Part shown: positions 1 to 5,968 of the stretch, piece after piece
Numbering within the stretch: the stretch's first letter is position 1
Layout of the letters: every line of letters begins with the position of its first letter
Origin: Halovenus aranensis
Lineage (GTDB): Archaea > Halobacteriota > Halobacteria > Halobacteriales > Haloarculaceae
Assembly (NCBI RefSeq): GCF_900100385.1
Contig: NZ_FNFC01000014.1
Span: forward strand, 1 to 64,000
Direction of reading: 5' to 3'
Length of the DNA: 64,000 nucleotides
Program-made: the position numbers and the translations under genes
Notes under the pieces: generated by a model
Told to the model about the DNA's origin: nothing
The model's input: the letters and a program-made list of their open reading frames with translations, nothing else
Databases searched by the model: none

Positions 1-288
1 AGGTGGTTTCTCGAAACCACAGGACAGCCAAGTCAGTGTATTTCGGAGTTCTCGTGTGACGGGGCGTGTGCCGTAGATGCCTTTGTAGTAGCAGTGCAGG
101 AAGCCTTTGAAGAGTTCTGGTGGCTTGTGCACTCGTGTTCGCCCCCTCGCAGCGGGGGCGAACACGTCGTACTCCAGCAGAAACTCGAACTCCAAGTACT
201 CGAACAACGGTGCTGTCTCCGTAGCCGCGACATTCAAGAAGTCGTCGACCGAAGCTACGTCTTGCAGGGTTTTGGTGCTGCTGGACAC
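1..288 (-). CDS. DDE transposase, N-terminal part (runs off left edge)
   Basis: An open frame of 96 codons with no stop reads off the left edge of the window. The translation contains EFLLEYDVFAPAARGRTRVH and PPELFKGFLHCYYKGIYG, which match the N-terminal region of haloarchaeal IS4/IS5-type DDE transposases from memory. The GTG at 288 is chosen as start because an in-frame TAG lies a short way upstream and there is no ATG between; TTG at 297 is an alternative. The catalytic aspartates would lie outside the window. Four perfect inverted repeats lie in or just upstream of the gene (3-20, 134-166, 306-321, 344-359). The terminal inverted repeat and target duplication of the insertion sequence could not be assigned. 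The visible part has no frameshift. Confidence 0.8.
   Translation of the reverse strand, partial: MSSSTKTLQDVASVDDFLNVAATETAPLFEYLEFEFLLEYDVFAPAARGRTRVHKPPELFKGFLHCYYKGIYGTRPVTRELRNTLTWLSCGFEKPP
134..166. repeat. 13-bp perfect inverted repeat inside transposase gene
   Basis: Two perfect 13-bp arms, 134-146 and 154-166, flank a 7-nt loop. The arms begin CGTGTTCGCC and the structure is very GC-rich, so it should form a stable hairpin in DNA or mRNA. It lies in the codons for the DVFAPAARGRTRVH region of the transposase. Confidence 0.85.
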
Positions 289-305
289 AGTTTCCAAATC
301 CTGCG

Positions 306-359
306 GCCTCCCTTGGGAGGCTTTCTATGACACGCTCTGGACAACACTGTAAGCAGTGT
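306..359. repeat. Two perfect hairpins upstream of the transposase start
   Basis: A 7-bp inverted repeat (306-312 with 315-321, loop TT) and a 6-bp one (344-349 with 354-359, loop TAAG) follow each other just upstream of the transposase start. They may protect the transposase from read-through or belong to the insertion-sequence end. The role is inference. Confidence 0.6.
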
Positions 360-375
360 ACTGTGTGGTGCTGTT

Positions 376-580
376 TTCGTTCGTTGTACTATTTGTACTG
401 TCTATACTACTACGGTTCGTTCGTACACTACCTACTCGTTGTACTATAATATTACACGGTGATTCGTTCGTTCTATACATACTACTACAGTACTCTCTAC
501 TCTATCCCCTATAGTCCCCTTTCTCTTCTCTCGTACTCTAAACTATTTTAATATGAAATATATTATATAATACATAGTAC
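376..580. repeat. Iteron-like direct repeats next to an AT-rich tract
   Basis: The 9-mer TTCGTTCGT occurs three times, at 376-384, 416-424 and 463-471. The 12-mer TCGTTGTACTAT occurs exactly twice, at 381-392 and 436-447. CTATACTACTAC-like repeats fall between and after them (about 402-413 and 473-488). A strongly AT-rich stretch follows at about 540-580. Short direct repeats next to an easily melted tract are typical of plasmid or viral replication origins, but promoter or operator use is equally possible, and no replication initiator is visible in the window. Confidence 0.5.
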
Positions 581-744
581 CACCATAGTAGACCAACGAC
601 TACTACAGAGACAACCAGCACCGTAGCCACCGCCGAAGAGGTAGCGGCTTCAGCACCAGTAGCCCCACTCATTCCAAACCTCGAAACGACAAGTAGAGCC
701 TATCTAAAGCCACAGAAGCGTGAATAACTCCACCTACACCACAG

Positions 745-1060
745 GCCGTTCAGAAGAGCGTGAGACGGGCCGAGAGCGATTTCTTTTAATTCCGAGTGGT
801 ATGGCCCACGGAAATCTGAACGCGCTCAGAAAGCCGCTCAGGAGACCTAAGAGATTTTATAAATCTATAGAATGCTGACCAATACTTGCGAAACGAATCT
901 GCCACTACTGCCGAAGGAGCCAGCGCCGCTTAGAGCGCCCTGACGTGGGTCACAAGCGATTGCTTTCGTGACCGAGTGGTATGGGGCATAGAACAACGAA
1001 CGCTCTTAGCGCGTTGCTCAGAGAGTTTCTTAGAATCGAGTTAAGAATCTATAACGCTAT
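745..1060 (+). repeat. Diverged tandem duplication, about 130 bp each, period 180 bp
   Basis: Two copies share CCGAGTGGTATGG (793-805 and 973-985) with flanking similarity AGCGATT-CTTT before it and GAACGC-CT-AG and GCTCAG-AGA after it. The shared ATG is at 801 and at 981, exactly 180 bp apart. Copy A encodes a 25-residue peptide ending at 878. Copy B opens a longer frame to 1235. The two peptides share an M-H-NAL-LR pattern. A promoter-like TTTTAAT lies before copy A, and copy B has GGTCAC/GTGACC arms before its ATG. These may be tiny paralogous genes, structured RNAs or relics of a duplicated gene. Confidence 0.45.
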
Positions 1061-2051
1061 AAGAGACTGTAACGCCGCTCTGCTGATAGGGGTATCAGGA
1101 CGAGGTACTGACTTGACCAGTTCGGATTCGGAACTTAATCAAAAGTATAACAATACCAGTATACCGTGTTATATGATATTTTGTGGTAGTGCCGGGTCAA
1201 GCCAAAGACGAACTCGAATAGAACCCGCCACCTGAAGAGTCGTAGGACAACTGGCTGAATCCGGAGTCTCTTTTTCATTCCCTATTCGGGGATGAATTGT
1301 CCCGGAAGGTGCTTCAGATTGAATTTTGTGGGACTCATACGCGACTTCTGAATTTGGCACCCCCATGCTATAATAGACAAATATTTGATATATGGGGTTG
1401 CTCGATTTCAGCGCGGCGACGGCTATCTCGGTGTCCTTGCCGATTAACCCCACCGTCTCGCGGAAGAAAACCGGCATTTCAGACGTTCTAATGCCTGTTC
1501 AGGAGTATTAGAGAAGGCCATAGCGAGTCGCTACGGGCCTGTGGGACTGTCTCTGGTGGGGCTAGCCCGACCCGTAGGCCACCCGACCTGCGTAGGCGTA
1601 CAGCAGGCACAGACACCACCAGAGCGCGTGACACCATATCACATACCCACCGGGTACCGGGGGACGACCGTCGGGGTGGCGGGACTGGTGGCCGGGCCGC
1701 CGGGACTGGCCCGGCTGGTGGGGGACGGGAGTCGGGCCGGGACAGCCGGGGTGGGGTTCAAGCGGTGGCGAAACATTTCAGCGGCTCCGGCTCTCTGAAT
1801 GTCCGTCTGTCGCCCCGGTCGAAGGGGCACCTTTGTTCGTTGATAGGAAACAAGCGAAGCGCTCGAAATTTGGGCGAATCTCGGCCACCGAACGTGAGGT
1901 GTGTTTTATTAATTTTTTAGGTGAGGTTGTTAATTCTGTGCCACCTACGAGAATGTTAATTTTCATGACATTAGTCTGCTTGAAGCGCCTTGACTCGCAC
2001 CTACGCTTATGCCCACGTAGCGGCAATCCTACATCAAGGGAGTCGCCACCA

Positions 2052-2225
2052 ATGCCGAACCCTGATTCGAAATACCGGAACGACGATGGTCGAGTGTTGC
2101 GGTGGGAGCAGATGGCCCGCTACGGGTGGAAGGAAGGCGGCGAGATAGGGCGGACGGAAGACGGCGTTCTCGTTGACGGCGACCTGTACCGCCCTGTCTT
2201 GGACGGCGACCACGACGTGCAATGA
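2052..2225 (+). CDS. Small acidic hypothetical protein of the element
   Basis: A 57-residue protein rich in Asp, Glu, Gly and Arg (it begins MPNPDSKYRNDDGR). There is no recognised domain, signal peptide or membrane segment. The ATG at 2052 is preferred over the upstream in-frame starts because AGGGAG lies 11-16 nt before it and the upstream translation is not acidic. Its stop overlaps the start of the next gene as ATGA (2222-2225), so the two are almost certainly co-translated. The function is unknown. Confidence 0.6.
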   Translation: MPNPDSKYRNDDGRVLRWEQMARYGWKEGGEIGRTEDGVLVDGDLYRPVLDGDHDVQ

Positions 2226-2455
2226 CCGGCCTACCGCTGAAAGAAGTCCTTGGCGGGATTGCTGGCGTGGCTATCATGGTTGCTGTCGTCGGTGTTGTCT
2301 ACCGATGGGCCACTCGTTACGACCCGGGTGGCCCTTTCTCCGGTATTCTTTCGGCAGTTGGTGTGACCGGTGCTGTTGCACTGGCTCTTCTCGGCGGTGG
2401 TCTGCTGGTCGCTGTTGGTTGGCTACTCGGTTTGATTTCAGACGGCGGATTCTGA
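2222..2455 (+). CDS. Small two-TM membrane protein of the element
   Basis: A 77-residue protein with two hydrophobic helices, at about residues 9-28 and 43-70, separated by a short loop containing RWATRYDPGG. It has no signal peptidase site. It overlaps the preceding small acidic gene by ATGA. Small two-TM proteins of this kind are common in haloarchaeal viruses and plasmids as holin-like, envelope or unknown proteins, but nothing here fixes a role. It could anchor the small acidic protein encoded just upstream. Confidence 0.65.
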   Translation: MTGLPLKEVLGGIAGVAIMVAVVGVVYRWATRYDPGGPFSGILSAVGVTGAVALALLGGGLLVAVGWLLGLISDGGF

Positions 2456-2464
2456 AGAAGGGCG

Positions 2465-2878
2465 TCAGTCGTAGTAACTCACGCGTTCGACAACTTCTGC
2501 GAAGGCAACGTTCTCTCGCACATCAGTAATCTCAACGGTGACGCGCTCTCCTTGCTCGGTGTCGGGAACAATGACGACGAATCCACGTTCGACACGCGTG
2601 ATACCGTCGCCTTGGTCGCCAAGGTTTTCGATTTCGACGGTGCGCTGTTCTCCCTCTTCGACGGGTGGCTTCGGCGGCCCACGTTCGCGCTCTGGTTCAG
2701 TGTCGGTGTCGCTGGCGTCGTCGTTAGACGGAGACGGCAGAACAGCCACGCGATACGTCTCGCCTTCCTGAAGGTCGCCAAGTTGAATCTCTTGCTCCGG
2801 CACCTCGACCACATACGACCCGTCGCGCTCTTCAACAGTAGCAGAATACAGACACCGAAGTTGGTCGGAAATCTCCAT
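2465..2878 (-). CDS. TRAM domain-containing protein
   Basis: A 137-residue protein. The first 45 residues are a conserved haloarchaeal N-terminal segment (MEISDQLRCLYSATVEER). An acidic linker follows at about residues 50-75. A TRAM domain of about 60 residues ends the protein, with the pattern VEIENLGDQGDGITRVERG and EVTDVREN-like strands. TRAM is a small OB-like fold that binds RNA, and haloarchaea carry several chromosomal single-TRAM proteins that are thought to act as RNA chaperones. Finding one inside an integrated element suggests cargo able to affect host RNA. It faces the two-gene operon at 2052-2455 with only 9 bp between them. Confidence 0.85.
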   Translation of the reverse strand: MEISDQLRCLYSATVEERDGSYVVEVPEQEIQLGDLQEGETYRVAVLPSPSNDDASDTDTEPERERGPPKPPVEEGEQRTVEIENLGDQGDGITRVERGFVVIVPDTEQGERVTVEITDVRENVAFAEVVERVSYYD

Positions 2879-2932
2879 TTGTAGACCTTACATCTGATAC
2901 ACGACGAAGAACACTTGACTCTGCTGTCTCCG

Positions 2933-3088
2933 CTACTCCGGTGCTACAACGTCCGCACAGTCGGGACACTCCGCCCAAATGCCGGTCTCACCGTCGTCTT
3001 TCTCGTACTTGACCAGAAGCCACGCAGTAGGGATACGTTCGCCGCAGTCCGGACAGCGACCGAGTATCTGCGTGTCGTCGGGCGTCAT
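2933..3088 (-). CDS. Small zinc-ribbon protein
   Basis: A 51-residue protein with two CxxC knuckles (CPDC near residue 12 and CPDC near residue 44) separated by about 28 residues, the usual layout of a small treble-clef or zinc-ribbon fold. The ATG at 3088 is chosen because the longer frame begins with TTG at 3130 and adds a non-acidic extension. Such proteins bind nucleic acid or partner proteins. The specific role is unknown. It probably forms a minus-strand unit with the TRAM gene downstream (54 bp gap). Confidence 0.65.
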   Translation of the reverse strand: MTPDDTQILGRCPDCGERIPTAWLLVKYEKDDGETGIWAECPDCADVVAPE

Positions 3089-3185
3089 GGAAAGGGGGAT
3101 GGAAGGAGCGTGTGACAGTGTTCCTTCCAAGCGAAATTCAATCGCCCTCGAACGTAAGCCTTTGGCGGGGTTTGTGGGTCGAACA

Positions 3186-3201
3186 CACCGGATTTCCGGT
3201 G
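3186..3201. promoter_or_regulatory. 7-bp perfect dyad between divergent zinc-ribbon genes
   Basis: The dyad CACCGGA-TT-TCCGGTG lies between the minus-strand gene starting at 3088 and the plus-strand gene starting at 3254. An AT-rich box A (GATTAATTC, about 3221-3229) lies 25-30 bp before the ATG at 3254, so the dyad is just upstream of that promoter. It is a candidate operator. Confidence 0.4.
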
Positions 3202-3253
3202 GATAGGGGCCACCAGTAGGATTAATTCACTGTCGGCAGAACCTCGAAAACCC

Positions 3254-3409
3254 ATGAGTGTCCGCGCGGTACTCGCTCGGCTACTCTCCGGTGACGACAC
3301 AGAGGTAGTCGTGGAGTGCCGCCAGTGCGGAACGAATCTTTCCCCGGACGCGGACGAGTGTCCGGACTGCGGGTCAGAAGAGATAGGTCGTTATCGGATT
3401 TCGGGGTAG
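3254..3409 (+). CDS. Small zinc-ribbon protein, leaderless
   Basis: A 51-residue protein (MSVRAVLARLLSGDD start) with CRQC near residue 22 and CPDC near residue 37, followed by GSEEIGRYRI. It resembles a widespread haloarchaeal family of about 50-residue double-CxxC proteins. The start is supported by a box A about 28 bp upstream, the distance expected for a leaderless transcript. It is oriented away from the other zinc-ribbon gene, with a shared regulatory gap containing a dyad. The function is unknown. Confidence 0.7.
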   Translation: MSVRAVLARLLSGDDTEVVVECRQCGTNLSPDADECPDCGSEEIGRYRISG

Positions 3410-3424
3410 GTCGTCGGGACGCAA

Positions 3425-3583
3425 TCAGTCAATATCGCCAATCAACTTCGCGCATGTAACGGCGATATTGTGCCTCTGTTGTTCGGTTACTCTGGGTTCT
3501 TCCTCGTCGGCTTCAGAAGCGAGGTTCTCGGCGGCCTCTTGACTTTCGGGAACGCGGGCAGGTGGAGATTTGTCGTGGCTCAT
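3425..3583 (-). CDS. Small acidic hypothetical protein
   Basis: A 52-residue, very acidic protein (MSHDKSPPARVPESQEAAEN start) ending in a predicted helix with RHNIAVTCAKLIGDID. The ATG at 3583 is preferred because the upstream extension is not acidic. The gene stands convergent to the 3254 gene and divergent from the ribbon-helix-helix gene at 3770. There is no recognised domain. Its size and charge would suit a small partner or antitoxin-like protein, but that is speculation. Confidence 0.5.
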   Translation of the reverse strand: MSHDKSPPARVPESQEAAENLASEADEEEPRVTEQQRHNIAVTCAKLIGDID

Positions 3584-3694
3584 AGCCGTAATATCAACCG
3601 GGATACGTGAACTTCTTTCGCTGATTGGACTGCCGATTACCGTTACGGTGGACGCAGGTTGCGTAGGAAGCAGGGGGGTAGACAGTCGCACAAG

Positions 3695-3757
3695 TTTTAT
3701 TGTGGTGTATTATCTACACTAGAATACACTCAATACACAGGGTGTAATACGATACAC
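3695..3757 (+). promoter_or_regulatory. Promoter with TACAC/GTGTA operator array
   Basis: A box A-like TTTTAT lies at 3695-3700. It is followed by a dyad GTGTA-ttatc-TACAC (3705-3719), two direct TACAC copies (3725-3729 and 3734-3738) and a second dyad GTGTA-atacga-TACAC (3742-3757). That is six half-sites at roughly one helical turn spacing, ending just before a GAGGT ribosome site and the ATG of a ribbon-helix-helix gene. The layout fits cooperative autorepression by that regulator. Confidence 0.65.
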
Positions 3758-3769
3758 GAGGTAGAAAAT

Positions 3770-4270
3770 ATGGCAGAAAAGACAGTCAAAGTCGATGAAG
3801 CAGTACACCAACGGTTAGAGGAACTGAAACGAGAATACGGGGTAGAGACTTTCAACGAAGTTCTCCGTCACGAGTTGGATATTATCTCGAAACCCGAGGT
3901 AGACGAGTTGGCGGCTTTCCTTCAGGAAGACGTTAAAGAAACGGTTCAGAGCGTAGTGGAGACAATTAGGGGTATCGGCCAGTTTGACGAGGAAGTAACA
4001 GAAGAGCGGAATAGGGAAGTTCTTGAGTTTATCAGCACAAAGTCAGGGAGAGTTGTATCCCGTATCTCCTTTGACGAGCGGTACTTCCAAGTCCAATATC
4101 GCGGACAGAACGGCGAAATGAAGGACTGTGGTCGAGGGTGGTATTCATCAAACAGTGAGAACCCAAAATTCGGCAGGCATCGTGACACTCACGACCACAC
4201 TGAACCGTCGGATGTGATTGAACAGGTGGAAACCAAAGTGACAGGTGCATACGAGCGGTGGGGAAAGTGA
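3770..4270 (+). CDS. Ribbon-helix-helix DNA-binding regulator of the element
   Basis: A 166-residue protein. The first 45 residues fit a ribbon-helix-helix fold: a TVKVDEAV strand, then LEELKREYGV and TFNEVLRHEL helices. Residues 50-95 are a long acidic, probably coiled helix, and residues 100-166 form an unrecognised C-terminal domain (SRISFDERYFQVQYRG region, rich in Gly, His and Trp). The ATG at 3770 is preceded by GAGGT with a 7-nt gap. The upstream region carries six TACAC/GTGTA half-sites, which makes autorepression likely. The gene probably controls itself and perhaps other element genes. The C-terminal domain may sense a ligand or mediate oligomer contacts. Confidence 0.75.
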   Translation: MAEKTVKVDEAVHQRLEELKREYGVETFNEVLRHELDIISKPEVDELAAFLQEDVKETVQSVVETIRGIGQFDEEVTEERNREVLEFISTKSGRVVSRISFDERYFQVQYRGQNGEMKDCGRGWYSSNSENPKFGRHRDTHDHTEPSDVIEQVETKVTGAYERWGK

Positions 4271-4326
4271 ACATCAGTACGCATTGAATGGAGTTGCCCT
4301 CGGAGAGAAATCGTAGAAGAGAATCA

Positions 4327-4488
4327 CTACTTGACAATGGTCGGTTCGTCCTTCTCGAACAGCCATACGTCGCTGTCGTCGGCGTAGTGCGGGCAGGTCG
4401 CGTCTACGTGGCCGGCGAGAGGTATGGTAGTTATAGATTCGTCAGGAACTTCCGACGTTGCTCCGCTTTCTCGTCTTCTGTCCGAATA
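4327..4488 (-). pseudogene. Startless 53-codon frame overlapping the integrase 3' end
   Basis: A frame open from a TGA near 4490 to a TAG at 4327 gives an acidic, protein-like sequence including PLAGHVDATCPHYADDSDVW and LFEKDEPTIVK. It has no ATG, GTG or TTG. It overlaps the last 58 bases of the integrase in another frame and continues about 100 bases past the integrase stop. It could be the remnant of a gene that lost its 5' end, or a gene entered by a -1 shift from the integrase. No domain is recognised. Confidence 0.3.
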
Positions 4489-5468
4489 TCATAGTGTTCT
4501 GACAGCACCTTCTTCGATACATCCATCCGGTCGCTCACTGCTTGCTGTGGTATATCCCGTCGAAGGTGGAATGTGATAGCCCCCCTACGGACAGGGTGGC
4601 CGGAGACAGTCGAGGGACACTTACAAGCGTCGTTCGTCCGTTGTGCCGCTTCGCACGTCTTCGGTTCCCGACCGTGGGGGCAGTCCTGGCCAACCGCACA
4701 TGGACGCGTGGCGGCGTAGATGTTCCGTCGTATGGAGTTCTTCGCTGGTCGCCCTCTCTTCGTCGTGAACAGTGGCTTTCGCCCGTAATCATCCGTTACG
4801 TGGTGCCTGTGTTCCTCGACGTAGGCCGCCAGCACATCTGATACCTCTTCGGAGAGCGCGATGTAGCGCTCCGCGTTCTCGCCGTTCTTGAGTGGCGTAT
4901 CGGTTTCTGGTCGGTGCCGTATGCGGAGCCGGTCACGCTCGGCGTCAAGGTCTTCTACGTCAAGTCCACGAGCGGTGCCCGTCCTGATTCCGGTGTGCCA
5001 AAGCAAAGCCATGAGCGCGTGGGTACGACTCGCGTAGTGGTACTTCCGAAGGTACGAGAGGATTGGTCTCGCGTCGTCGGCTTCGAGTGCTTCTGTACAG
5101 GCATTCCGGTCGCGGTCAGGCAACACAATCCGCTCGGAGACGTTTGGCGCGACCGCGTTCATCCCCTCACAAAGCCGAACGAATTGGCGGACGGTCGAAA
5201 GGTAGATACTCATGGTGGACTGCTGGTAATCTTCCCCAATTTCGAGGCGATATTCGTTGACCGTTCGAGCGGTCACGTCGTTCATGTTGTCGATACCGTT
5301 CTCGTCACAGAACTCGACAAACGACCCGACGTGCTTGTCATGGAGTTCGAGCGACCGCTCCGCAAGTTCGTCTTTTCGTGACTTGAGATAGAGGGATTTT
5401 GCACGGGCCGGTGCGAGTGGTTCGAGGCGCTGTCCATGCGAGTTCGAGGCGTCGGTTCGGGCGTTCAT
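4431..5468 (-). CDS. Tyrosine recombinase (integrase)
   Basis: A 345-residue protein. Residues 25-115 form a SAM-like core-binding domain, and residues 125-345 the catalytic domain. Visible active-site residues are Arg162 (HTGIRTG), Lys194, His291 and Arg294 (GHPVRR) and Tyr326 (SEHYDIR). The usual second His/Trp before the tyrosine appears replaced by Asp (RMDVS). A cysteine-rich insert (Cys257, 263, 272, 282, 284) sits before the HxxR motif, as in many haloarchaeal virus integrases, and probably binds zinc. The ATG at 5468 is chosen because upstream codons read through the Azf remnant on the opposite strand. The protein should integrate and excise the element at the adjoining Azf-like gene. 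Confidence 0.9.
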   Translation of the reverse strand: MNARTDASNSHGQRLEPLAPARAKSLYLKSRKDELAERSLELHDKHVGSFVEFCDENGIDNMNDVTARTVNEYRLEIGEDYQQSTMSIYLSTVRQFVRLCEGMNAVAPNVSERIVLPDRDRNACTEALEADDARPILSYLRKYHYASRTHALMALLWHTGIRTGTARGLDVEDLDAERDRLRIRHRPETDTPLKNGENAERYIALSEEVSDVLAAYVEEHRHHVTDDYGRKPLFTTKRGRPAKNSIRRNIYAATRPCAVGQDCPHGREPKTCEAAQRTNDACKCPSTVSGHPVRRGAITFHLRRDIPQQAVSDRMDVSKKVLSEHYDIRTEDEKAEQRRKFLTNL

Positions 5469-5522
5469 TGTGATTCTCCGAACCAGCCGTACAGCGGCGT
5501 CAGACCCGGCAAGCCCGCCGTA

Positions 5523-5636
5523 TTCTTCTCCGACAACGACCGGAAGTACTACTCGCTCGAACGCGCCAAGGACGTACTCGGCTACGAGCCACGCGATAAC
5601 TCCGCGGAGTGGGACGGCGCGGAGAAAGTCGCGTAA
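5523..5636 (+). pseudogene. Azf-like dehydrogenase, 3' fragment at attachment site
   Basis: An open frame without a start encodes SDNDRKYYSLERAKDVLGYE followed by PRDNSAEWDG and ends at 5636. This matches the C-terminus of haloarchaeal Azf, an NAD-dependent extended-SDR glucose-6-phosphate dehydrogenase, as remembered from Haloferax. The rest of the gene is missing here. The fragment begins about 55 bp from the integrase start and reads toward the chromosome. The simplest explanation is integration into the 3' part of the gene, with the 5' part, possibly restored by element sequence, beyond the left edge. The integrase promoter must lie in or beside this fragment. Confidence 0.7.
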
Positions 5637-5968
5637 TCGCACCGTCTATGACGGCGTGTATACCGCAGTTTCGTCGTTCGCTGTCTGTACTACCAGCACG
5701 AAACCCTGCTGACACTGCGTGTATTACCGTGGAGAACGGTATTACTGGCGACGACCGACGGCGACGTGACGATTCGAGACCGTTTGTCAGCTGTCGGGGG
5801 TGGCTGTCAACGACACCGCTTCGCCGGGTGGATTCGCTTGCGTTGTCGTAGTCCGTTGCCGCGCGAGCAACGCGTGGTGTGTATTGGCTCGAGACGCCAG
5901 TTCGTCGACGTTTCTGGGACGGAAACTACCCTGTAACGAGTATAAACACGACGGTCTACGGTAGACTC
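5637..5968. other. Intergenic region after the attachment site
   Basis: About 330 bp with no credible gene. Near the right end it holds the promoter of the next gene: TATAAAC at about 5940-5946, some 26 bp before the GTG at 5969. Nothing else is recognised. Confidence 0.5.

Larger units (their letters stand above)
289..2051. other. Stretch without convincing protein genes
   Basis: No frame here looks like a haloarchaeal protein (acidic, with G/C at third positions). It contains the hairpins, the iteron-like array, the AT-rich tract and the 180-bp duplication described separately. At 1500-1800 there is a GC-rich, G/C-skewed block with a 9-bp inverted repeat (CTCTGGTGG near 1549 and CCACCAGAG near 1615). 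At about 1905-1962 there are three TTAATT motifs before the next gene. It may hold a replication region, regulatory RNA or decayed genes. Confidence 0.5.
1..5530. mobile_element. Integrated element, right part (left end outside window)
   Basis: A block of small genes of unknown function, with a partial transposase at its left, an iteron-like repeat array, a ribbon-helix-helix regulator and a tyrosine integrase at its right edge. The integrase start at 5468 lies about 55 bp from an orphan 3' fragment of an Azf-like dehydrogenase gene, which is the arrangement expected at an attachment site. Base composition and gene density differ from the rest of the window: there is an AT-rich tract at 370-600 and about 1.7 kb without convincing genes. 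The right boundary (about 5523-5530) is inferred from where Azf similarity begins. The left boundary is not visible. It could be a plasmid-like or provirus-like element; no capsid, spike or replication protein is seen here. Confidence 0.7.

Noticed and set aside
1169-1477. 102-residue minus-strand frame in the element
   Set aside because: The composition is not acidic, there is no domain, and it crosses the AT-rich and repeat region. Not supported as a gene.
1541-1830. Overlapping frames in the GC-rich block
   Set aside because: Repetitive Pro/Gly/Arg-rich translations on both strands are typical of biased composition, not of a protein.
5063-5381. Plus-strand frames across the integrase
   Set aside because: Shadows of the integrase, whose R-K-HxxR-Y residues are clear.
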